Shown here piece by piece: positions 11,570-23,172 of a stretch of DNA of 64,000 nucleotides. Source of the stretch: Bursaphelenchus xylophilus (lineage: Eukaryota > Nematoda > Chromadorea > Rhabditida > Aphelenchoididae); NCBI GenBank assembly GCA_904066235.2, contig CAJFCV020000002.1, positions 11,842,001-11,906,000 on the forward strand, in the 5' to 3' direction. Both the position numbers and the translations under genes were made by a program. Each line of letters opens with the position of its first letter. Position 1 is the stretch's first letter. Below the pieces are notes generated by a model. That model did not search any database. It worked only from the letters and a program-made list of their open reading frames with translations, and had not been told where the DNA came from.

Positions 11570-11823
11570 CAGTGGGGAACCTGATCCAATGGCAAAAAAC
11601 GTATCATTTTGCATCCGGGAAGCATCAAAAAATTTAGCATAATACCTCCCTCTCCAAGTGAAAAAAACCCCGATTTCAAAAGCCAACCCGCTTTTTTGAG
11701 GGAAAGGGCGCGCCCTTCAAAACGAAGTTTTTTCACTTGGAGAGGGAGGCATTTTGCCACATTTTTGATCCTTTTCGGATGCAAAATGGTACGTTTTTTG
11801 CCACTGGATCAGGTCCCCCACTG
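11570..11823. repeat. mariner-type MITE, family R4
   Basis: The ends CAGTGGGGAACCTGATCC and GGATCAGGTCCCCCACTG are inverted repeats with a TA on each side. The inner arms share TGGCAAAAAACGTA and GGGAGGCATTTTGCC motifs. Related copies are at 22039, 42017, 46533 and 55267. Confidence 0.7.
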
Positions 11824-11884
11824 TAGTTCAGGTCGACACCAAGCCCACGACCTAGATCAAGACCACCGTGAGGATGGTTGTGAC

Positions 11885-12325
11885 CAGAGATTGCCACGGT
11901 CAAAATTTTGGCTCCGGCTCCGGCTCTTAGCTCCCAGAGCCGGAGCCGAGGCCAAATTTGCAGCTCCGGCTCCGGCTCTTGGCTCCGTGCAAAATTTAAA
12001 AAGTCCTCCGGCTCCGATTCCCGGCTCCCATGCAAAACGTTTTTTAAAAATGTTTTTCCAAAAATAAAAGTTATTAGTGCCAGAGATCATACAGCCAACG
12101 TTTTTGCAGTCAAGTCACATCCTCCGCAGTGTTTTTCAAGCAATTTGGTTTAACAAGATCACGAAATTTTTACTTTTCTGACCGCTGGGAAGCCTGGCTC
12201 CGACTTTGGGCTCGGGAGCCGGAGCCGACCCCAAAATTTCCGGCTCCGGCTCTGGCTCCCGGCTCGGAGCCGGAGCCGCTCGGAGCCGGAGCCAAGAGCC
12301 GGCTCCGGAGCCGTGGCAATCTCTG
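11885..12325. mobile_element. hAT-type MITE rich in GGCTCC repeats (family R5), copy 1
   Basis: The element begins CAGAGATTGCCACGG and ends CCGTGGCAATCTCTG, and is flanked by a perfect 8 bp duplication GTTGTGAC (11877-11884 and 12326-12333). The arms are full of GGCTCC/GGAGCC hexamers. The 8 bp target duplication and CAGAG ends place it with hAT elements. It has no transposase. Confidence 0.85.
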
Positions 12326-12333
12326 GTTGTGAC

Positions 12334-13878
12334 CTCACCTAACTCGAGTATCAAAAATGTCTAGACCAACTATTATATAGGTTTATTTTCAGAGGCTTTT
12401 GGATATACATCCTAGGTCATGAACTAAATAGCTTTTTTTCTGAAAAACCCCGAACTTCATCAAGGGTTCATCATGTAGCCCGCACAGTTTCAACAACAGC
12501 GTGCGTCCTTCGTGTAAAAAATTACGACGAATAATCGGTGATGAGTTCAAATCGTAATTTAATTAACGTAAGGTAAGTCGAAAAAAGTTTGCGGATGCAG
12601 CTAACTTAGTTAGTGAAACTTTATAAGGGGAGTTTGAAAAGGTCGTTGAGAAGGTTGCAGAGACTTCTTTAAAAAAATTTTGGTTTATGACCTTTTTCAA
12701 ATTGAAATTTCCAAGTAAATGGTCGGTGCGTTATGAGGACGTTTTCTCTTTTATTTTTATACTGTGCATACCAGGCGGGCCAAAATGTCTTGATTCTTGT
12801 TTTTGCACGGTGCGGTCGGCGTTGCTAATTGTAAGTGTGTTTACGCGACAAAAACTCAGCACAGTGCGTATGAAAAACGCACTGTGCGGTTTCAATCCTC
12901 TTCAGAAGCATTCGTTTCGCACAATGCGGGGTCGCAATGCACCGTGCATTCTGCTCGTAGTCGTGCGGCAGGATTTTTGCGGCGCACCGTGCAAAAGATG
13001 CAAAATATTTCGGCCCGCCTCATTAGGAAATGTCCCCTTCTTGATCAGGTCTGACCTGATCCCGACTGTTTGCACTTCATTTTTTTTGTATTGTATTTCA
13101 CAACCTTTATAAGGACCTTTCCTACAAACTTCCTCCTCACAATTCAATGGCCTCTACAAAAATGAGCGCAATCACACAAAGAAACGATGACGCAAGATTT
13201 TTCATTGAACAATAGTGACACCAAAATGATTCCTGCACTCTTTTATAAGTCGATTGGCCTCAAGATTTAGGTTTACTCTCCAAATAAAGTTAGGAACGTC
13301 GAGTTTTTTTTTATCTTCTTCTTCATGGGATATTGATGAAGCGTTACTTTTTCGAGGGAATCGCCTCGCTGTTTACTCAAATGTCGCGAAACAAAATGGT
13401 CGTAATGCATTATAATGGACATGGATGACGTAATTTTGGTTAATACTTCGAAGGGTTGCGGAAATTTGATGTTGTCGGATATTATACTAGATTTTTTTGT
13501 CGTTTTAATCTGTTATGCACAAGTTTCATTGAAAGTCTTCTTTATAAAGAACATGCCGACTATTTACCGTCCATTAGGTCCAGATCTTCCAGTAAATCCG
13601 TCATTTCCGTAAATTCGGTAATCCTGACGCATTTCTCGATCCTTTCTTTTTCCGCGGTTTTTCTCCCAAAATTTTTGGCACACTTGAGAGTAAATTTACC
13701 ATTGAAAGGTGAAATGACACCTAAATTTATTATTTTTACTTGGTTTTTAATTTTAAACTTTTCATTTTCCTCGAAAATTTCCACCTATACGATGTTATTC
13801 ATGGCCAACAAAATTTTTCCTTGAATATTTTTTCTCTGATACAGTTAGTTTATTATTTTTATTTAGGCTCCATCCGAG
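12334..13878. other. upstream region of the OST-alpha gene
   Basis: No gene is supported; the 141-codon ORF at 12687 has a simple composition and no family resemblance. The stretch holds the second GCACNGTGC cluster (12798-12995) and an inverted AGGTC/GACCT palindrome at 13043-13061. Confidence 0.4.
12798..12995. repeat. GCACNGTGC palindrome cluster 2
   Basis: The sites include TTGCACGGTGCGG, CAGCACAGTGCG, ACGCACTGTGCGG, TCGCACAATGCG, ATGCACCGTGCAT and GCGCACCGTGCAAAA, six or seven in 200 bp. They lie about 1 kb upstream of the OST-alpha start codon. Confidence 0.5.
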
Positions 13879-16178
13879 ATGTGGGAGTTCCATGAGGTTT
13901 TGAACAGCACATTCGAGGTTTTGAAACACATTCCACTGGATTCAGAAGCTATCAGAAAATGCCAAAATGGGACAATCAGAGGGCCGACTGCTGTGAAATT
14001 TTTAAGAAGTGAGTGCTTCAGCTTTTTTGACTGTTTTTAGAGGTTTAGCAAATGACTTGAGGTTTTTTTCGCAAATGATTTGATTGTTACCTAGTGCAAC
14101 ATCGAAAATCAATTTGTGAGCTGAATTCGAACGATTTCTGCTTAATTATTGTTTCATTAGCAAGAATGTATTGTAACAGAGGTTGTGTGAGATATTTTGC
14201 AGATTTTCAATTGCTCGTTATTGTTTTATAAATTGTTTTGTTTTGCTACCTAATATAATATAAAATGTTGCTTTATCACTATATTTTTACGAATAATGTT
14301 TTCTCTTGCAGATCTGGACTATTACCAAGGTGTTTTATTGATTTGCGCAACCCTGTTGACAATGACAGTGACGGGTTACGCGTTTGTTCAATGTCTAATG
14401 GTTCAGGCCAATGTTTCCAAATCCAAAAGGCGAAGCAAACTGTATTTTCTCATTTCTTTGTTTCCAGTAAGTCCTTCTTTGTTTTTTTTTTAATTTAGGC
14501 ATGTTTCTACCAAAGAAAATACAATTTTTTATATTGCGCATGCTGAGCGAGATCATAATTTTCGAATTTTTCTCGTCAAAAACGATCAGTGGTGTGATTT
14601 TTAGGTGTCGATGTCCTTTTGTCTTGTCGGGATGATCTCTCCGCGAGCTGCCGCACTTTCTACTTCTTGTGGGCTCTTCTACTTCTTGGTCGTGTTTTAC
14701 ATCTACATCACATTGGTTATGAACCTGGTCCGGCGAAATCCGAACGACAGTCAACTTTGCGGAGTAAAGGCGAGATTGAACGAACGAGGGAAACGGATAA
14801 ACATGAGGGTGCCGCCAATCTGCTGTTTGATCCCCTGCATGCCCGAACCGAAGGTTACAACGTAAGATTTCAATTTTGTTTTGATATTTAGGAAACGATT
14901 GATGAACAATATGATCTACTGGACCTTTTATGGGCCAAGGTTTTTGAAGTGATACAAAAACGAGACTGACAGCGCCGCCATAGCTCAGTCGGTTAGAGCG
15001 TGGGTCTAATAAGCCCAAGGTCGCAGGTTCGACCCCTGCTGGCGGCAAATTGTATTATTTTTGATCGATTTAAAAAAGAATCTCAGGTTATTTGTTTTGT
15101 TTGTAATAACGGTAAATCAGAATCTACAGGTCTATTGGCCTTTTTATATGTAAATTTTATTGTTTCAGTCAACGAATCCAGATCATCAAACTGTTGGTTT
15201 TGCAAGGCCCGTTGATCCGATCTTTTGTATTTTTCTTCGAAGTTTGTTTGACAATCGAATTGGGCCGAGAAGCGAATATCATCATCCAATACTGCGAGAT
15301 GGTCGCTTTACTTTCCACGTTCTCGGTGGTCTTTGGATCTCACACCTTCACAAGGCTGGTTGTGGTGAGTTTACGCTCAATTCACAATATTTAATATGTG
15401 AATTGAGCGTTTTTTAGTGTTTTTGAGTTAAATTATGGATTTTTCAGCACGAAATCCAGTCGTATCAGGTGGTGACAATAATCCGAGCAATCTCTCTGGC
15501 TCTTTTCTCCTTCTCCGCACAGTATCCACTGCTTTTTCAAAATGTATTTTTGCGGCTGAATTTGATTCGATGTGGTCCAGTGTTGTCGATTCCGGAATCA
15601 GCGAGATGTGAGTTTGATTTTTTTTACAATTTCTATATTTTTTCCAAGAAATTAAATTAAGATTTTTTTAATACGAAAAAAGTCCTGTTTGTGGTCAAAG
15701 AATGTAAGGGGATGTTTGATTTTAATTATTTTGACTACTTTTTGTCAAATTTCCTAAGGCTATGTTTGGTTTTGTCCGAAATTTTCCCAAAACTCCTTCC
15801 TTTCCCTCCCTTTTCCGATCAGACCCTTTTCCGGAAGGGCCGAAGCATGTGCCGCCATAGCTCAGTCGGTTAGAGCGTGGGTCTAATAAGCCCAAGGTCG
15901 CAGGTTCGACCCCTGCTGGCGGCAAATTGATTTTTTGACCTCAGAAAATTATTTTTTTATTTTTTTCAGTCATATGCAACTTTATGGTGATCTGTCAGCT
16001 ATTCGTCTTGAATCTATACTTCAACAGCGCTCTGAAACCAGAAAAGAATGATATTTTTGACCTGGCTGAGGCCTCCGATGCTGTACCATCTGAAGAAGAC
16101 CTCAGTAATTACAAACAATCCCTTCTGTTGTCATTACTAACCCCCATCAGAAAGAAGAAGAACCTCAGATTTGTATAG
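13879..16178 (+). CDS. organic solute transporter alpha-like protein (OST-alpha/SLC51A)
   Basis: Six exons (13879-14008, 14312-14466, 14605-14861, 15169-15364, 15448-15607, 15970-16178) give 1107 nt, 368 residues. OST-alpha proteins are seven-pass membrane proteins that carry bile-acid-like steroids across the plasma membrane with a beta partner. Evidence: an extracellular N-terminus with N-glycosylation sites, repeated hydrophobic segments, the conserved start of TM3 VGMISPRAAAL, a cysteine-rich cytosolic loop (CCLIPCMP) just before the QRIQIIKLLVLQ helix, and a charged C-terminal tail. The length is normal for the family. Introns 3 and 5 each hold an identical tRNA-Ile gene in the same orientation. 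An open 48-nt stretch at 14892-14939 could be an optional exon but lacks a good donor; I left it out. Confidence 0.82.
14974..15047 (+). tRNA. tRNA-Ile (anticodon AAT), copy 1
   Basis: This is a complete 74 nt cloverleaf: acceptor GCCGCCA paired with TGGCGGC, D arm GCTC..GAGC, anticodon stem TGGGT/GCCCA with loop CTAATAA, and T arm GCAGG-TTCGACC-CCTGC. It is followed by a T-run Pol III terminator. It lies inside intron 3 of the OST-alpha gene. Confidence 0.93.
15851..15924 (+). tRNA. tRNA-Ile (anticodon AAT), copy 2
   Basis: The 74 nt are identical to the copy at 14974, in intron 5 of the same host gene and the same orientation, followed by a TTTTTT terminator. The flanks outside the tRNA are not similar, so this is not simply a recent tandem duplication of the intron. 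Confidence 0.93.
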
Positions 16179-17180
16179 ATTGAGCATTAATCATTAGGAT
16201 TTTAGGTGTGAATTTATTTTTTAGCAGTTTTTATATTGTTGTAATTTTTTAATTTTCCAATCATTTTTAAATAATTTTTAGCATTTTAATTAGACCAGCA
16301 ATAGACTAACGAGTGTATGAAATAGTAGATTATTTACAGTTGCAACTACTTGTACATTAATTTTTTTTTGTAAATTTTGTATAATTTTTGGGTTTTATTT
16401 TTAAAATCAAATAAAATTAAAGGTTTTATGGTATTTGAAAGGTGCGCAGAGTATTGCCGATTATTATTTGTTACATTAATTTGATGATTATTGCGTATTT
16501 TATTGTTTCTTGGAGGCTTTTGTCCGTTTTTATTATACATATTTTTCCGTAATTTTTTATTTAGTTTTATAATGTGTTTTGAGGTTTAAATACGATAAAA
16601 CGGAGTGTAAATGATATTTCATATCAGGATACAGTCGAGTCGAACATTTGGAAGATGATTGAAAAAGTAAAAAAATCGAAAAATTCGAATTTTTTTCAAT
16701 TTTTTGCTTGTTTTTCGTAATCAGCAGACGTCGAAATTGTAATTACTGAAGTTTCCGCTTGTGAGTTTTTCTGTTATCACCATTCGAAGAGCACTGCTCG
16801 CTTCCTCACCTCACAAACTACGGAAAGTGTGGGCTGAAATTGCGGGTTTCTGGGGGTTTCTTTCGATTTTTCTGTTTTCGAAAGACCGCGTTGACTTTTT
16901 CGGGGAAATTATTGGTAAAATACACCTTCTAGATCATGCCGAAGTGGTTTTTAGGGTTCTCAGTGTGACTATTTGCTATTTACAAATGAATTTTTTTATC
17001 TCAAAATCGATTTTTTCGAAAATTTAGCCTTTACTTTATACCATTTTTTGGTTGTAATAATGACTGCGGAAAGTAAAATTAAGCAAAAAGTCTTCGCATT
17101 CTTCGCTGTTTTATCGATTGCTCATCATGAATTCGCTCCATAAACACTTCAGGGCTCGAAATTTTAAGTTTTTTTTAGGA
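16179..17180. other. intergenic, AT-rich
   Basis: This stretch contains the 3' flank of OST-alpha (several AATAAA-like signals) and the upstream region of PEX5. I see no gene. The TTTTTTTAG at 17170-17178, two bases before the PEX5 ATG, looks like a trans-splice acceptor. Confidence 0.4.
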
Positions 17181-20100
17181 ATGGCGAACAAAATCAACGA
17201 CTCTTGCGCGCCCACAAATGCGGCCCAGAACTTGGCCCGAACGTATGGAACGTCGAATGCGCAGCTTCGGTCGGGTGTGGAAAGGCAGATTGAGCAACTT
17301 GGACCCAGTGGATCGAAGGGCGATCAAGTAAATTTTTGGGATTTTTGAAATTTTTCGAAAGTTTAGAGGATTTGTGATTTTTGGAGGAAATTTTTGATTT
17401 CAAAGAGAAATTGGGGATTTTGGGCGAGTTGTATGGTTAAATGGGTTGGAATAGAGTTTAGATGAATTAGAATAGCATAAGATTCAAAATTGGAACTGGA
17501 TTTTTACTCTTGAAATTGAAAAAATAAGTTTTTTTTGAAAAAGTATAAAAAAATTGGGGGTTTTGCTAAAATTACTGTAATTTTTTGATGTCATAATTTT
17601 TTTGCATCTGAATTAGTCTACAAGGCTCCATTCACTAGTATTTATTTCCAGTTCGCACAAGAATACCTCTCCCGTGTGGGCCAAGCGCAGCCCCAGCCAA
17701 ATTCGATCAATGTCCGCCAGCTCCTAAATCAACCCAATTCCTCGCGATGGGCCGACGAATTCTCGCAAACCCATCGACAAACCCCCCAACAACAAATGGT
17801 CGACAAATGGGCCGTCGAGTTTCGCCAGCGGAACGCTTTCAACATGAACCCGCTGGCCAATGAACTGCCGAATAAATGGGCCGAGGAATTTCAGCAAGTC
17901 TCGAGACTACCGCCGCAACAAATGCATGAGCAGTGGTCGAAGGAGTTCGATCAGTGGATCGACAACAGTCATCAGCAACCGGGAGGGCTTGAGGCGGCAT
18001 GGGCACAAGTTCAGCAGGGGTAAGAGGCGATTTTTGGGGAGAAAATGAGGGCTGATGATGGCTTAGTCATCAAAAAAAATTTTTTTCAAAAATTTGCAAG
18101 ATGCGACTCGAAATTTCAACAAGCAATACATATTATGTGGACCAGATGGACCATACAAACGAAATTTGCTCAAAAGAAATTTGAGCAACATACTACGAAA
18201 AAATTCCCTCGTTGGCCAGTGTTATCATGATGAATATAATTTTTTACAAATTTTTTCCAGTGAGACCCTTGGCGACGAATGGGCGAAAGAGTTTGCCGAG
18301 AAAGTGGGAAATCAAGAAGTCCCCACCCTTGATCAAGCAACTTTAGACGCGGAATTCGACAAAATCTTCCACGCCGGCATGGATGAATGGAGTGGAGTGG
18401 AAGAGATGTCCGAATACCCCATGGAATATCAGTTTGCAGAGGTAAATTAGTGTCATTGGAGCCAAAAAAATTTTATCAGCCAAAAAATCCTATTTTAGGG
18501 TGGAAAATTTTAAAAATCCAGAAAATCCGTCATCGTGACTTATTTTTTAAACAAGTAATTGATAGTAATTTCTTGAATATGCATAATGTGAGGTGTAGTC
18601 AACATTTTTGCAAAGTTTTGAGTGAGTTTCACTTCGGCAATAACATTTTTTCACTGACCGATGACGCATTTTCTGGAAACAAAATCAAAATTTTTGATGA
18701 CTTTTTTTTCTTCAGATGACGACAAAAATTAATTTTGCTGCTTTTAGGAGTGCTAGAACATCAATAAAAGAGTAATCTGATATTACTTTAGACATGATAT
18801 TACTTTAGGTAATATCAACATTTTTTGATATTCATATTTCTCCGATTTCAGACTAATCAATATGCAAACTCGGACATTGACCTGATGGCTCAAGGCTCCA
18901 CGGAGATGCGGAATGGCAACACTCAGGAGGCGATATTGCTCTACGAAGCGCAGGTCCAAAAGAACCCGCGCGATGCGGAAGCGTGGTGCAAACTTGGGTT
19001 TTGTCACGCCGAAAACGAACACGACATCGCGGCCATGTCGGCTTTCAAGAAGGCCTTGGAAGTGGATCCGCAAATGAGAGAGGCGTTGCTGGGATTTTCG
19101 GTCAGCTTGGCCAATGAGAACTACAGTAATGAGGCGTTGACGCAACTGGAAAGATGGCTCGATTCGTATAAAGGAGTCGTCAAACCGGAGACGGTAAGTG
19201 ATGATTAGAGATTTGAAAACGATTTAAAGTTGCTTTTGATGACTTTCTTGGGCTAAAAATCGTAGGATTTAAAAAAAATTTTTGGTATTTTGAGGCCCAA
19301 TTTTACTCTTAATTTGCCGCTGGAAATAACCGAAATAACTTTTTATTGGTCCATTGCAATATATGCGTTGCTGCTTTATACATTTCTCTCTGTAATTTTG
19401 TAAAAAAACTCAAAAATTTTATATTGTACTAGGTAAAATTAGACTTGTCAAAAATGTTTCATCATTGTCTCAAAAAGACTTGTTTGTCATAAAATCAGGT
19501 TTTAAACTTTTCTTCGTTGATTTAGAGAAGCTTTAAAATAATTCTGCATCGAAATTTGCCCAAAAAAATTGGAAATTTTTGCGAAAGCGGCTTATTTTGT
19601 GTTGTTTTAGATGCCTAGCAGCTCAAACGGGGTTTTTCTGGACCCATTAGCTTTATCTTATCGTCCTGATCTCATAAACAAGGTATGGAAAAAAGTGAAT
19701 TTAAAATCCAAAAAAAAATATTTAAATATACGCAGTGTTATACTAGGCAATTTGATGACAAAAAAAATCAAATTTAATAAATTCAAACGTTTTTAGGCCA
19801 ACGAAAAGACCCGCCTCGGATTCTACGGAGCTTTCATTGACCCTCTCCGCTTCCAACAAATCGAAAATGGCTTTCTGGAGGCAGCTCGCGCCCAGACCAA
19901 TGCCGACCCGGAGCTTCAAAATGCCCTTGGGGTACTGTATAATCTAAATGGGACCTTCGACAGAGCTGTGGACTCAATTAAGACCGCAATTGCCCGTTCG
20001 CCGGACGATCCCAGACTTTGGAATCGACTTGGAGCTACTTTGGCGAACTCAGATCGGACCGCCGAAGCTATTGAAGCCTACAGGCACGCACTGCAGCTGT

Positions 20101-20441
20101 TTCCAGCCTACGTTCGAGCCCGATATAATCTAGGAATCTCTTGTATGCATCTAAATTGCTATCGGTAAAGATTTACAGAACACCTTTTATATTACACTAG
20201 GCATCGAATAAGACAAAAAACATAAAATTTTCCATTAAAAAAATCGTGAAATATATTTTTTAGCGAAGCCGTGGACCACTTTGTTAACGCGTTGAAGCTT
20301 CAAAAGGCCAATGAGAATTCCCCGATTTGGTCTACACTCAGGTCGGCGTTGATTCGAATGGAAAACACGGACTCAAATTTAATGGCTGCTGTAAATAATT
20401 ACGATATAGAGGCGTTGCAACGACATCTCCCGAGGGCTTAA
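17181..20441 (+). CDS. prx-5: peroxisomal targeting signal 1 receptor PEX5 (prx-5)
   Basis: Seven exons (17181-17327, 17652-18019, 18261-18441, 18852-19193, 19611-19682, 19797-20164, 20264-20441) give 1656 nt, 551 residues. PEX5 binds proteins ending in SKL-type signals in the cytosol and carries them through the peroxisomal import pore. Cys9 near the N-terminus fits the conserved cysteine that is mono-ubiquitinated for recycling. Five WxxxF pentapeptides at Trp82, 102, 125, 144 and 179 are PEX14/PEX13-binding motifs. The TPR cargo-binding region runs from about residue 240 to the end, with clear repeats (AEAWCKLGFCHAENE, PELQNALGVLYNLNG, PRLWNRLGATLANSD, VRARYNLGISCMHLN). The start is set by a T-rich acceptor ending two bases before the ATG. 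The length is slightly shorter than vertebrate PEX5, as in other nematodes. Confidence 0.93.
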
Positions 20442-20567
20442 GGCTATGTCACAAGTTTATTACATTGTATTTTGAATATTCTTCAGATTCTAATCTTAAA
20501 AAATAAAAAATTTCAAAATGGCTTGGATTTTTTTGGCAATGAAATTTATCGGATAAGGAATATACGA

Positions 20568-21390
20568 GGTGCGTCAGTGTGTCGTCAGAGTTGGTATTAT
20601 CTGCTTGGGATCTCCAGCCATCATAAGCCGCTCACCGGCTGCCGTGTGGCCGAAAAAAAGGCCCCTGCGCCGAGCTTTTGCACCGGTTGCGTAGCAAATC
20701 TGTGTATCGTGAGTCGGTCTTCGGTGAGAAAGAGGTTGTTCTGCTTCACAAACTTTACGAGCTTTGAGATCGGGTCTACAGGAATCCGGCATCGTCGGAT
20801 GCTGCGGCGCTGATGGCCGCTTCCTACCTGACCTGTGGGATGATATCCGGACCCAACCTGATCGACGATAATGGAGACCGCTGAGTTCGTTTTTACGCCA
20901 TGTTGGAGGAGGTGGAATTCACGCAAGGACCCGTGTTTGGCCTTAGCGGCCGCAAAAGCCACCTTCACGCTGTTGATGTGACCAGCTTGGACGTTCACCC
21001 AAGAGGACGGCCGGGGACGAAATCTTGGGCCTGTCCCACTAAGAAAGTGTAGCGCGAAAAATCATGCAAAAGTGAGAGGTGAGAGGCTCTAAACTGCACG
21101 GCGCCCGATTCCACGGTGGATCAAGGATTAAATTCCCACAAATTCCCCAAGCAAAGTGCACACGAAAACGGCTTCTTGGCCTTGCAATGGCTGGCAACTG
21201 AAGTGAAAAATCGCCGGATAGATCAGGCTGGCGCCTTCTTCTTGTCTTTTATACAGAAGGGTCAAGAAGGACGGGGCTTTCATCGCCGCACCTCCTTCGG
21301 CCGCGCTTTCGTTTCTTTCTGGCCCCCGTATCCCATGTCCCTTGATCAGCAATTCTTTTTTCATCGCTGGCCTGATCTTTCATAGATTCT
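20568..21390. other. GC-richer block, probably a decayed transposon
   Basis: The base composition changes sharply from the AT-rich flanks, and long broken frames run on both strands (minus 20998-20621 and plus 21116-21385). I could not match either to a family with confidence. The composition resembles that of the mariner relics at 23173 and 61438, but I found no paired terminal repeats. Confidence 0.3.
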
Positions 21391-21811
21391 CCAGCGACTT
21401 TTTTTTAATTCTTTTCTTAATTTTTTTTCTATTATTTTAATCCCATTAAAGAAATTTTCGATCATTTGGAGCCTCTACACAAACATGTCAACGTAATATA
21501 CATACTTTTTGGATTGAACGTTGTTTTGTACCTTCGTGTACAGTTGAATATCGAAAATTGGAAATGTTTATTACCCCCGACGTACGTACCTTTTAACCCA
21601 CCAAAAAGGTTGACAAATGAAATGTTACCCCTTTGAAAAAGTCCTCTTGATTTCTGACCTCCGCGCAAGAGCTCAACTTTATAAATGAAAAATCATCATC
21701 CGACTGCATTCCTTTGAGTTCACTACAAACTATACTCGAATTGGTAGACAGCGCACAATGTGTTTCAAGTTTGTGAATGTCACACTCGCGCACAATGGGT
21801 GCGGAAAGGTA

Positions 21812-21820
21812 TATATAAAG
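21812..21820 (+). promoter_or_regulatory. TATA box upstream of the first GST gene
   Basis: TATATAAAG sits 63 bases before the ATG at 21883, a plausible core promoter for a gene with a very short leader. Confidence 0.45.
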
Positions 21821-21882
21821 ACAGGTGTCTAGTCGAAGTAATATCACATTTGAGTTCGCTTTGAAAACCTACTCCGATTACA

Positions 21883-22912
21883 ATGCCTGAATATAAGCTG
21901 ACTTACTTTAATACTCGAGCTCTTTGTGAGCCCATCAGATGCTGCTTGCATTACGCAGGGGTTGAGTTTGAGGATAAAAGAATTAGCCATGCTGATTGGC
22001 CGGAGATCAAGCCAAGTAAGTCGTTATAGTATTAGCTAGAGTGGGAGACCTGATCCAGCGGCAAAAAACGTACAATTTTGCATCCGGAAAGTATCGAAAA
22101 TGTGGCAAAATGCGTCCCTCCCCAAGTGAAAAAACTCCGTTTTTAAGGGCGCTTACGATCTTTTTGTGAGGGAAAGGGAAGGAGGCATTTTGCCACATTT
22201 TTGATGCTTCCCGAATGCAAAATGGTACGTTTTTTGCCAACGGATTTAAAAAAAAACGTCATTTAAAGCTGCGCTTGCGGCTTTCTGAGACCACACGAAT
22301 TTAGATCCAAAAAAGTTTGATAAAGAACATAATTCTTTTGACAACCTTGTAGAGTCAACAATTCCTCCATTTCAGCGACTCCTCATGGACTTCTTCCACT
22401 TTTCGAGGTCGATGGAAAAATGCTCACCCAATCTGGATCCATTCTCCGCTTCGTAGCGCGACTTTCTGGACTAACAGGAAAAGATAGTTGGGAGGAAGCC
22501 AAAGCCGACGAAACATTCCAGTATTTCGTGGATGGAGTTAGTATCACCTCCGCTGGCGGTTATATTTACGACAAGGCCGGGGTTGTCAAGTCTCCCGATC
22601 CCGTAAGTTGCCATCAATACCATTTTTATTGAATGCATTATTTAGGAGGCAGCCTACAAGGTTTTTGTCCCAGTCGCCAACAGGAATTTGCAGTACTACA
22701 CGAAGATGTTGGAGGAAGCAGGAAACGGATTTATATTGCCATCTGGCTTAACGTACGCTGACTTTGCAGTCTACACCCATGCGTTGACAGTGCGAAATGT
22801 TGATCCGGAATTGGCGAAGAATTACCCGAAAGTTTACGAATTTGTGGAGAGAATCGAGAAGCTGCCGCAATTACAAAAGTATCTCAAAGTTAGACCTGAT
22901 ACTCTTATTTGA
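21883..22912 (+). CDS. sigma-class glutathione S-transferase, copy 1
   Basis: Three exons (21883-22015, 22376-22602, 22646-22912) give 627 nt, 208 residues, the normal size for cytosolic GSTs. The protein conjugates glutathione to electrophiles; nematode sigma-class enzymes act in xenobiotic and lipid-peroxide defence. The N-terminal thioredoxin-like domain starts MPEYKLTYF with catalytic Tyr8, followed by the cis-Pro/GSH-binding segment (PLFEVDGKMLTQSGSILR, equivalent to the SNAIL/TRAIL motif). The helical C-terminal domain has GLTYADFAVYTH, the N-capping/substrate helix. It is the first of three tandem genes with identical exon phases. Intron 1 carries an R4 MITE. The N-terminal sequence is the most divergent of the three in the first loop. 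Confidence 0.92.
22039..22246. repeat. R4 MITE in GST-1 intron 1
   Basis: It starts GAGTGGGAGACCTGATCC and ends with the inverted CATTTTGCCAC..GTACGTTTTTTGCC arm. The right terminus is eroded (CCAACGG instead of the usual CCACTG end). Confidence 0.6.
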
Positions 22913-23172
22913 TTGCGGTTTGATTTTTAATACATAAAAAGTGGTTTTTTGACAAGATTTGTTCTGTGACCTTGCATGTAGTCTTGGGTGGTCTCATAAA
23001 CACTGGAAACGAAATACGCGGAGAAATTTCGAGAGCAGAGACCGTCTTGCTGTTCCAACCATTGACAGACTTGTGGTTTCAGCATTCCCGCAAAATCTCT
23101 GCTTTAAAAACGCGACAGAAAGCTGGTCCAACTACAAACTATGCGGGGAGTCTGTGCTGTACAGAACTTTTA

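Noticed and set aside
12687..13112. 141-codon ORF
   Set aside because: It overlaps the GCACNGTGC cluster, has no family resemblance, and other frames are equally open.
14892..14939. Possible 48 nt extra exon of OST-alpha
   Set aside because: The frame would allow it, but the donor GTTTTT is poor and skipping it gives the expected cysteine-loop to helix junction.
20621..20998. 125-codon minus-strand ORF as a real gene
   Set aside because: Composition and broken neighbouring frames suggest a transposon relic; no recognisable domain.
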